A stretch of 64,000 nucleotides of DNA. It comes from Panopea generosa. Its lineage: Eukaryota > Mollusca > Bivalvia > Adapedonta > Hiatellidae. Every line of letters starts with the position of its first letter. Position 1 is the stretch's first letter. Made by a program: the position numbers and the translations under genes. Where the stretch lies: contig CM055901.1 in NCBI GenBank assembly GCA_029582155.1, forward strand, positions 40,945,616-41,009,615, read 5' to 3'. The notes below the pieces were generated by a model. It was not told the DNA's origin. It saw only the letters and a list, made by a program, of their open reading frames with translations, and did no database searches. Below are positions 40,201 through 52,200 of the stretch, piece after piece.

Positions 40201-43200
40201 ATGTTGGTTATTTTATCTCATGTGCATAACTTCAGCAGTAGTCCGTGCCACAATATTTGGAATTTTCTCCCAAGTGCTCGACTACAGCAGTAGTCTGTGC
40301 CACAATGTTGGTTATTCTATCTCGTGCATAACTTCAGCAGTAGTCCGTGCCACTATGTTCGTTATTATACCCCTGACAAACGAAGTTTTGAGGGGGTATA
40401 TTGGAGTCACCCTGAGGTCGGTCTGTCGGTCTGTCGGTCGGTCTGTCCGTTGCAATTTTCCTTGACCGGAGCATCACTTGAAAAGTACTGGATGGAATTT
40501 CATCAAACGTCATACAATGGTAGAATATAATGAGAAGAAGTGCAGTGTACAAGAAACATAACTCTATTCTTGCTAATTACAGAGTTATTGCCCTTTGATA
40601 TTTTTTCTTGTCCGGAGCATAACTTGAAAAGTACCTGATGGAATTTCATCAAGCTTCATACAATGGTAGAATATAATGAGAGGAAGTGCAGTGTACAAGA
40701 AACATAACTCTATTCTTGCTAATTACAGAGTTATTGCCCTTTGATATATTTCCCTTTGATATTTTTTCTTGTCCGGAGCATAACTTGAAAAGTACCAGAT
40801 GGAATTTCATCAAGCTTCATACAATGGTAGAATATAATGAGAGGAAGTGCAGTGTACAGGAAACATAACTCTATTCTTGCTAATTACAGAGTTATTGCCC
40901 TTTGATATATTTCCCTTGTCTGGAGCATTACTTTTAAAGTACTGGATGGAATTTCATCAAACTTCATACAATGGTAGAATATAATGACAGGAAGTGCAGT
41001 GTACAAGAAACATAACTCTATTCTTGCTAATTACAGAGTTATTGCCCTTAGATATATTTCCCTTGTCTGGAGCATTTCTTTTAAAGTACTGGATGGAATT
41101 TCATCAAACTTCATACAATGGTAGAATATAATGAGAGGAAGTGCAGTGTACAAGAAACATAACTCTATTTTGCTAATTACAGAGTTATTGCCCTTTGATA
41201 TTTTTTCTTGTCTGGAGCATAACTTGAAAATTACCTGATGGAATTTCATCAAGCTTCATACAATGGTAGAATATAATGACAGGAAGTGCAGTGTACAGGA
41301 AACATAACTCTATTCTTGCTAATTACAGAGTTATTGCCCTTTGATATATTTCCCTTGTCCGGAGCATTACTTTTAAAGTACTGGATGGAATTTCATCAAA
41401 CTTCATACAATGGTAGAATAAAATGACAGGAAGTGCAGTGTACAAGAAACATAACTCTATTCTTGCTAATTACAGAGTTATTGCCCTTTGATATATTTCC
41501 CTTGTCTAGTGCAGTACTTTTAAAGTACTTTTAAAGCCATCAGTGATAACAGTTTAATAAAGTTCATGAAAGAACAGTGTACAAGAAACCTAACTCTATT
41601 CTTGCTAATTACAGAGTTATTGCCCTTTGATATATTTCCCTTGTCTGGTGCAGTACTTTTAAAGTACTTTTAAAGCCATCAGTGATAACAGTTTAATAAA
41701 GTTCATGAAAGAACCAAGTTGATGAATACATGGAGCTCGAGCAAAGCAGGTTCGATATTGTATTCCTAGTGCTCTTGTTTGTTTCTTATCCATAAAATTG
41801 TTGTCCCTCAACATAACTCGAAAAAGTATAACACTTATTGATTGCCATGAAAGCTTGTACACTGCACAATAATTAAAAAGACCGTTTTTAATTTTAACAA
41901 AACCATAAAAAAATTAACAATACAAAAAACTCAATCCATAACATTCTCTTTTATTAAGAATTTTTTTTTGTCTGGAGCATAACTTTAAAACTATTGGATA
42001 TAATTTAATAAAACTTAATACAATGGTTAACCATTTTCTGTCATGGCGGCGTTCAGGGGTATTCATCACCTTCAGTGATAGCTCTAGTTTTATCTCATTG
42101 GCATGACTACAGCAGTTGTCTGTGCCACAATGTTGATTATTTTATCTCATGTACATAACTTCAGCAGTAGTCCATGCCACAATATTGGGTATTTTTTCTC
42201 ATGTGCATGACTACAGCAGTAGTCTGTGCCACAATGTTGGTTACTTTTTCTCATGTGCTCAACTACAGTACTAGTCCATGCCACAATATTGGGTATTTTT
42301 TCTCATGTGCATAACTACAGCAGTAGTCTGTGCCACAATGTTGGTTATTTTATCTCATGTGCATAACTTCAGCAGTAGTCCGTGCCACAATATTGGGTAT
42401 TTTTTCTCATGTGCATAACTACAGCAATAGTCCGTGCCACAATGTTGGTTATTTTATCTCGTGTATAACTTCAGCACTAGTCGGTGCCACAATTTTGGTT
42501 ATTTTATCTCAAGTGCTCGACTACAGCAGTAGTCTGTGCCACAATGTTGGTTGTTTTATCTCATATGCTCGACTACAGCAGTAGTCCGTGCCACAATATT
42601 GGGTATTTTTTCTCATGTGCATAACTACAGCAGTAGTCTGTGCCACAATGTTGGTTATTTTATCTCATGTGCATAACTTCAGCAGTAGTCCGTGCCACAA
42701 TATTGGGTATTTTTTCTCATGTGCATAACTACAGCAATAGTCCGTGCCACAATGTTGGTTATTTTATCTCGTGTATAACTTCAGCACTAGTCGGTGCCAC
42801 AATTTTGGTTATTTTATCTCAAGTGCTCGACTACAGCAGTAGTCTGTGCCACAATGTTGGTTGTTTTATCTCATATGCTCGACTACAGCAGTAGTCCGTG
42901 CCACAATATTGAGTATTTTTTCTGATGTGCTCAACTACAGCAGTAGTCTGTGCCACAATGTTGGTTATTTTATCTCATGTGCATGACTACAGCAGTTGTC
43001 TGTGCCACAATGTTGATTATTTTATCTCATGTGCATAACTTCAGCAGTAGTCCGTGCAACAATATTGGGTATTTTTATCATGTGCATAACTACAGCAGTA
43101 GTCCATGCCACAATGTTGGTTATTTTATATCATGTGCATGACTACAGCAGTAGTCCGTGCCACAATGTTGGGTATTTTATCTCCTGTGTTGGCTATTTTA

Positions 43201-46200
43201 TCTCGTGTGCATGACTACAGTAGTAGTCCATGACACAATGTTGGGTTTTTATCTCATGTGCACAACTACAGCAGTAGTCTGTGCCACAATGTTGGGTATT
43301 TTATCTCATGTGTATGACCACAGTAATAGTCTGTGGCACAATGTTGGGTATTTTATCTTGTGTGCATAACTACAGCAGTAGTCCGTGAAACAATGTTGGG
43401 TATTTCATCTCATGTGCATGACCACAGCAGTAGTCTGTACCACAATGATGGTTATTTTATCTCGTGTTCTCAACTACAGCAGTAATCTGTGCCACAATGT
43501 TGGGTATTTTATCTAATGTGCATGACCACAGCAGTAGTCTGTGACACAATGTTGGGTATTTCATCTCGTGCATGACCACAGCAGTAGTCTGTGCCACAAT
43601 GTTGGGTATTTTATCTCGTGTGCTCAACTACAGCAGTAGTTTGTGCAACAATGTTGGGTATTTTATCTCATGTGCATGACCACAGCAGTAGTCTATGCCA
43701 CAATGTTGGGTATTTTTTCTCGTGTGCATGACTACAGCAGTAGTCTGTGACACAATATTGGGTATTTTATCTCATTTGCTCAACTACAGAAGTAGTCCGT
43801 GCTACAATGTTGGGTATTTTATCTCATGTGCATGACCACAGCAGTTACTGTAGTCTGTGCCACAATGTTGGTTTTTTTTTTCTCATGTGCACGACTACAG
43901 CAGTAGTCTATGCCACAATGTTGGTTATTTCATCTGATGCGATAACTACAACAGTAATCCGTGCCACAATATTGGTTATTTCATCTCGTGTGCATGTTTA
44001 CAGCAGTAGTCTGTGCCCCTATGTTGGTTATTTCATCTCGTGTGCATGGCTACAGCAGTAGTCCGAGCCACAATGTTGGTTATTTCATCTCATGTGCATG
44101 ACTACAGCAGTAGTCTTTGCCACAATGTTGGGTATTTTATCTCCTGTGCACAACTACAGTAGTAGTCCATGCCACAATGTTGGGTATTTCATCTCGTGTG
44201 CATGACTACAGCACTAGTCCGTGCCACAAAGTTGGTTATTTTATTTCATGTGCTCGACTACAGCACTAGTCCGTGCCACAATGTTGGGTATTTTATCTCA
44301 TGTGCTCAACTACAGCAGTAGTCCGTGCCACAGTATTAGGTATTTTTTCTCATGTGCATAACTACAGCAGTAGTCTGTGCCACAATGTTGGTTATTTTAT
44401 CTCATGTGCATAACTTCAGCACTAGCCCGTGCCACAGTGTTGGTTATTTTATCTCATGTGCTCGACTACAGCACTAGTCCGTGCCACAATGTTGGTTACT
44501 TTTTCTCATGTGCTCAACTACAGCACTAGTCTGTGCCACAATTTTCGGTATTTTTTCTCATGTGCATAACTACAACAGTAGTCTGTGCCACAATGCTGTT
44601 TATTTTATCTCATTTGCATGACTACAGTAGTTGTCTGTGCCACAATGTTGGTTATTTTATTTTGTGTGCATAACTTCAGCAGTAGTCCGTGCCACAATAT
44701 TGGGTATTTTTTCTCATGTGCATAACTAAAGCAGTAGTCTCAGCAACAATGTTGATTATTTTATCTCGTGTGCATGACTACAGCAGAAGTTTGTACCACA
44801 ATGTTGGTTATTTTATCTCATGTGCATAACTTCAGCAGAAGTCTGTGCAAAAATATTGGGTATTTTTTCTCATGTGCATAACTACAGCAGTAGTCCGTGC
44901 CACAATGTTGGTTATTTTATCTCGTGCTCAACTACAGCAGTAGTCTGTGCCACAATGTTGGGTATTTTAAATCATGTGCATAACTACAGCAGTAGTCCGT
45001 GCCACAATATTGGGTATTTTTTCTCATGTGCATGACTACAGCAGTAGTCTGTGACACAATGTTGGGTATTTTATTTCGTGTGCTTAACTACAACAGCAGT
45101 CTGTGCCACAATGTTGGGTATTTTATCTCATGTGCATGACCACAGCAGTAGTCTGTGACACAATATTGGGTATTTCATCTCATGTGCATGACCACAGCAG
45201 TAGTCTGTGTCACAATGTTGGGTATTTTATCTCATGTGCCCAACTACAGCAGTAGTCCGTGCCACAATGTTGGGTATTTTATCTCATGTGCATGACCACA
45301 GCAGCAGTCTGTGCCACAATGTTAGGTATTTTTTCTCATGTGCACAACCACAGCAGTAGTCTGTGCCACAATGTTGGGTATTTTATCTCATGTGCATGAC
45401 CACAGCAGTAGTCTGTGCCACAATGTTGGGTATTTCATCTCACATGCATGACCACAGCAGTAGTCTGTGCCACAATGTTGGGTATTTTATCTCATGTGCA
45501 TGACCACAGCAGTAGTCTGTGCCACAATGTTGGGTATTTTATCTCATGTGCATAACCACCACAGCAGTAGTCTGTGCCACAATATTGGGTATTTTTTCTC
45601 ATGTGCTCGACTACAGCACTAGTCCGTGCCACAATGTTGGGTATTTTATCTCGTGTGCATGACCACAGCAGTAGTCTGTGATACAATGTTGGGTATTTCA
45701 TCTCATGTGCATGTCTACAGCAGTAGTCCGTGCCACAATGTTTGGTATTTTATCTCATGTGCATGACCACAGCAGTAGTCTGTGCCACAATGTTGGGTAT
45801 TTTTTCTCATGTGCACGACTTCAACAGTAGTCTGTGACACAATGTTGGGTATTTTATCTCATGTGCATGACTACAGCACTAGTCTGTGACACAATGTTGG
45901 GTATTTTATCTCGTGTGCATGACCACAGCAGTAGTCTGTGACACAATGTTGGGTATTTCATCTCATGTGCATGTCTACAGCAGTAGTCCATGCCACAATG
46001 TTTGGTATTTTATCTCATGTGCATGACCACAGCAGTAGTCTGTGCCACAATGTTGGGTATTTTATCTCATGTGCATGACTACAGCAGTAGTCTGTGACAC
46101 AATGTTGGGTATTTTATCTCGTGTGCATAACTACAACAGCAGTCTGTGCCACAATGTTGGGTATTTTATCTCATGTGCATGACCATAGCAGTAGTCTGTG

Positions 46201-49200
46201 ACACAATATTGGGTATTTCATCTCATGTGCATGACCACAGCAGTAGTCTGTGCCACAATGTTTGGTATTTTATCTCGTGTGCATGAGCACAGCAGTAGTC
46301 TGTGCCACAATGTTAGGTATTTCATCTCATGTGCATGACCACAGCAGTAGTCTGTGCCACAATGTTGGGTATTTTATCTCATGTGCATGACCACAGCAGT
46401 AGTTTGTGCCACAATGTTGGGTATTTTATCTCATGTGCATGACCACAGCAGTAGTCTGTGCCACAATGTTGGGTATTTTTTCTCATGTGCATGACTACAG
46501 CAGTAGTCTGTGACACAATGTTGGGTATTTTATCTCGTGTGCATAACTACAACAGCAGTCTGTGCCACAATGTTGGGTATTTTATCTCATGTTCATGACC
46601 ACAGCAGTAGTCTACGACACAATATTGGGTATTTCATCTCATGTGCATGACCACAGCAGTAGTCTGTGCCACAATGTTGGGTATTTTATCTCGTGTGCCC
46701 AACTACAGCAGTAGTCCGTGCCACAATGTTGGGTATTTTATCTCATGTGCATGACCACAACAGCAGTCTGTGCCACAATGTTTGGTATTTTTTCTCATGT
46801 GCACAACCACAGCAGTAGTCTGTGCCACAATGTTGGTTATTTTATCTCATGTGCATGACCACAGCAGTAGCTGTGCCACAATGTTGGGTATTTCATCTCA
46901 CGTGCATGACCACAGCAGTAGTCTGTGCCACAATGTTGGGTATTTTATCTCATGTGCATGACCACAGCAGTAGTCTGTGCCACAATGTTTGGTATTTTAT
47001 CTCATGTGCATAACCACCACAGCAGTAGTCTGTGCCACAATATTGGGTATTTTATCTCGTGTGCATGACCACAGCAGTAGTCTGTGACACAATGTTGGGT
47101 ATTTTATCTCATGTGCATGTCTACAGCAGTAGTCCGTGCCACAATGTTTGGTAATTTATCTCATGTGCAAGACCACAGCAGTAGTCTGTGCCACAATGTT
47201 GGGTATTTTTTCTCATGTGCACGACTACAACAGTAGTCTGTGACACAATGTTGGGTATTTTATCTCATGTGCATGACTACAGCAGTAGTCTGTGACACAA
47301 TGTTGGGTATTTTATCTCGTGTGCATAACTACAACAGCAGTCTGTGCCACAATGTTGGGTATTTTATCTCATGTGCATGACCACAGCAGTAGTCTGTGAC
47401 ACAATATTGGGTATTTCATCTCATGTGCATGACCACAGCAGTAGTCTGTGCCACAATGTTTGGTATTTTATCTCGTGTGCCCAACTACAGCAGTAGTCCG
47501 TGCCACAATGTTGGGTATTTTATCTCATGTGCATGACCACAGCAGCAGTCTGTGCCATAATGTTAGGTATTTTTTCTCATGTGCACAACCACAGCAGTAG
47601 TCTGTGACACAATGTTGGTTATTTCATCTCATGTGCATGACTACAGCAGTAGTCTGTGAAACAACGTTGACTATTTCATCTCATGTGCATTACTACAGCA
47701 GTAGTCCGTGAAACAATGTTGGCTATTTCATCTCGTGTGCATTACTACAGCAGTAGTCAGTGACACAATGTTGATTATTTCATCTCATGGAATGTATTAT
47801 TTTTTTTTGAAAAAAACTAATTTACCTAGAAATGAATCTACCTATGACTCCTCCCACCAGCAGGTACAACAAGTACAAGTACAACAGCCACAGACCCAGG
47901 TCTTCCAGCAGGTGATCACCCCCTCAGGACAAGTGGAAAATGTACCAGTAAGTATAGTAATGTACTCTCTATACTACAGTACTATTGGCTTGGCCCGTAT
48001 TGACGGGATGTGGGGATGTGAGATATGCTGTGATTCATAATCATTGAATAAACATTGCAGTATCTATAAATCTTTAAAACATGTTTTCTTAGATCAAGTT
48101 AACCCCACAACATTAGGGGGAGGGATGATGTGAGATTCATATATGCGATTCATAATCATTGAATAGTTATTCAGCAAACATTGCAGTATTTTTAAAACAA
48201 CATGTTTTCTTAGATCCAGTTAACCCCACAACAACTCCAGGCTATTCAGATGCAGCTTCAAGGTCGCAGTTCAAATCAGCCAATCATCATTCAAACATCT
48301 GGGTCACAAACTGCACAGACGGTCACACAAGCAGACCTCTCACAGTTCAGTAATCAGGTAAAAATGTACCAACCAGATCAAACTTCATATTTATCAGTCA
48401 TTGATGTAAGACATATAGTTAGTCCATCAGTGAGCTGAAACAGAAAATAAACAAGTACGTGACACAGAAACTAAACATTCAAAGGGTTAATGTTTTGTGA
48501 ATTTCAAATCTGATCCTTTCCGAAACATCAAACCTTTGATAGTAATTAATAAGTATTCAATATTTAAAAAGCATCTATAAAGGAGATGGCAATTAGAGAG
48601 AATGAATGTGTAAGTTTGGGTTTTTATGAAATATGCTTGTTTAATGGTGTAAGATGCAATATCTAAGTGAATATAGGGAAGATAAAAACAACCATGCACC
48701 AGGTGTTAAATAGATGGGTGAAACCAAAACCTGATCAGGTTTCAGCTGACTCGTTTAAATCCCAGCTGCAGGGAAAAGGCAAGTGTGTGGTGTGTTTAAT
48801 AGAAATTATGGTGCTTATCAGTTGCATTTCCATTTGCATATTCAGTAAGAAAATATGTGGAAAAAATGTCTTGAAACTAACCTTATATATTTTTAAACAA
48901 TTAGTGGATTTATTAATAAAAAAAAAAGTTCAAATAAATGTATTTTTCAAAGCTTGTGCAAGTTGGGTTGATATGATTCTTATAACGTGCTGAACGCCAC
49001 ACCGGTAAAACCACACTGATTAAACCACTTTGTTTTTTAAAGAAAATATATGTCTTTTGTATCAAGCAAAATAAACAATTGTAGCTTCATGATTTTGTTA
49101 TTATTTTCATTGTTATGGGTTCAACATATCATAATCTTTGTATTACAGTTGATTAAAAACATTGCTATTTGAAAATGATTTACATTAACTCAGCAGGAAT

Positions 49201-52200
49201 TTGTTGACATTGAAACTGCGAAAATCGTCAAAAAATATATATTTCAAGAATCATTTTTTATTATATTTTTCAATATTTTCTTATTTGATATACAAATGGC
49301 AATGCATAATGAATTCAAATCAGTACATTAAAATTTTAGTACCACCACAATCCCATAAGGCACTATAAACCATAACACACACTGCATTTGCCTTTTAATT
49401 GCAGCCGGAAAATGGCAGTCAGCTGGAACCTAAAATGATTTTAGTGCCACCCCAATCCCATAAGGAACTATTTTGAAAAGCAAAGGCGACCTCCTTATGG
49501 TGAATGCAAATGTTTTTAACACATGGTCGTGAAGTTTCAATATGGCAGCACCCACATTCACTGTCTAAAGTGGCCGTTATATAGGGGTCGATCACTCATG
49601 CGACCAAACCAAAAAATATTAAATTTTGTTAGTTGAAAATGGGCATACTTCATATATAATTTAAAAAATGAGCGCAATGTGGATAATATAGGCTATAACA
49701 ATGACATTTTTAAAGGAAAATGAGGTTATTAAGGAGGAACCAAAGAAACTGTTTTTTAGTTGTCGATTGAAGTGAAGAAGTCCATTTATATAAGTGATTT
49801 TCATGTGTTAATGTCATGTGTTGATGAAGCTGTGGCAATTTGTGTACCACCATATTGAAAAGAGCAACAGCTTTATTTTTTAAGGTGATAAAAATCTCCA
49901 TAAATATGTAAACATGTCACTCAGTGACTGCCTTCTATCAATAAAATACATACTTATTGATAGCAATCTTCTGATAAATTTTAAAAAAGGAATGGACCAA
50001 TAAAATATGTTGTTACAGTCTGTAGAATATAATTTCAAAACAACAGTAACAGAGAAAAAAAGAGACAGATATTTTCCATCTGCGACGTCGCCAATTCAAC
50101 ATTCATCTTTTGCACTGAGCTCATTTTTTCTCACAAAAAATATTCGACCTTGAGTCCCTAAATATGTCCGTAGTTGTGTAAAGGGTAGTTTTACTCAAAA
50201 CCATGCAGATCAATGATTAATTTAGCCCACACAATGTTTAGATTTTGCGTTTAGCTCCTTTTCTCGGAAACTGTTTGGGTCACCAAATTTGGTCCATAAT
50301 TGTGTTATGGGTAATTCTAATAAAAACCATTCAGCACTTTATCAGGTGATCTTGACCTGTACGGAAGGAAAACTTGGCACGTGTTAAGTTTTTACTTTTT
50401 GTCATTGTGGTGTTATGGGTTGTACTACTTAAAACCATGCAGAACTTTTTCTGGTAACCTTGACCTACCTCTACAGATGAACAACTTACACAAATAAAGC
50501 TATGGTTGTTATATGGATAATACTAGTTGAAATCATGCCGCATTTTATCTCTAGGTAACCCTAACCTCTGTGGATGAATAACTTACCTGACACAACTTTG
50601 AGTTAACAAAATTAATGTGGTCCATAGTTGTTTTATCGTTAGTACTACTCAAAATTATACAGACTTTCTTCAGATGACCTTGACCCCTACGAATAATTAA
50701 CTAGACTATTAAATATCATGGGATTACCTTGACCTCTACAAATGATTAACTTGACCAACAAATTAAGTTTTTGTGTTAAGCTCTGTCTGTTTGAAATTGT
50801 TCGCCCAAAAAACACCACATTTTGTTCACAATTGTGTTAATTCCCATTATCATTTTGTGTTAAAGAGATATAGACAAAACATTTAAATCCGTGGAATTCT
50901 CTTGTTCATGGATTTGAGTAATTATAGTGTGGACAGGAAGTTATTGGCCACGGTTGACTGTTTGCTTATCGTCGATTTAGAGAGCACTGCTTTTCAAACT
51001 ATGTTACTATGGAAGTATTAGTTTTTGAAACAGTATTGTCTTATAGCACTTGATCAAAACAACATGTTTGTCATGGAAATTGCTTGTCTTCTTTGTAAAA
51101 AGGAATAAATGTTTACCCCTTGTATCTCATTTACTCTGTAAAGCTACCTAGCATCGGTCTGAAACTTGGTTACACATATATTTTTGGGAAGATGCTTCTC
51201 TTTGTATGGCCACTCCTAAGAAAAAGAAATGACTTAAAATAGCTTCGAATGGAACATCCAGGATGAGACGGACAGACAGGCTAAGATTCTCAATGCCTAT
51301 GCTAAAGGTCATGACAGCCGCACTAGACAAACAAGCTGTAAAGATAAAATAGAAATTGAGGCATCTTTTTGTTAAAGTGTTGACCTATTGGTATATTAGT
51401 TTCACCTGACCAAAAGGATTTAATATCCTAAAGCATGAACTCATAAAAGGATAAAACTATGAATATTTAAAAAAAATTCTCAAGAACTGATGAGTCAAAT
51501 TTGTGATATTTGGTATAAATGATCCCTATGAGTAGGCTTTCAAGTTTGTTTTCCAAATAAAACAGCTAGAGTTCTCTTCAGCACAGTAAAGGGACTTTGA
51601 ATTTTATGGGAACACTCTTGGAAAACAGGAAGTTCTTTCAATCAACTTGACATCTAGAGTATTGTTTAGTCATACCAGTTGTGACTGTGTCCTTTTAAAG
51701 AAGATTTAAAATCCAGAAAGGGCAAGCAGGGACCAAAAAAGAAATAAAATTGTTAATATTTAAAAATCTATAACCAATAAGCCAAATGTGTTCATATTTG
51801 GGTAAATTGTCTTTATTGATAGAGATTTCAAAATTATTTAAATATACAGCAAAGGGTTTACCTCATAAGGGAATTTGATTTTTACATAGAAATTGTATTA
51901 GAAAACAGAAAATTTCATACACTTAAATCTGAAGCATTGTCGAATCATACCAGTTGAGGTTTGGTTCTTACCAGCAGAGCCCCAACAAGGAGTCCTTTTT
52001 TTCATATTTAGTTTAAATGACCCCTATCAGAAAGCAGTTTGAGTTTGTTCAAATAAAGGGGATATGATTCATTGGGGGCTCAGTAAAGGAACTTTGATTT
52101 TAATATGTTACTTTGTCTATAACCTAAATATGTTACTTTGTCTATAACCTAAATAGGTTACTTTGTCTATAACCTTAATATGTTACTTTATCTATAATCT

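Noticed and set aside
42330..42894. Two identical 84-residue frames
   Set aside because: Higher-order duplication of the 52-bp minisatellite, not a gene pair.
48667..48993. 108-residue + frame in intron 9
   Set aside because: No family match and poor exon boundaries; ends in AT-rich sequence.
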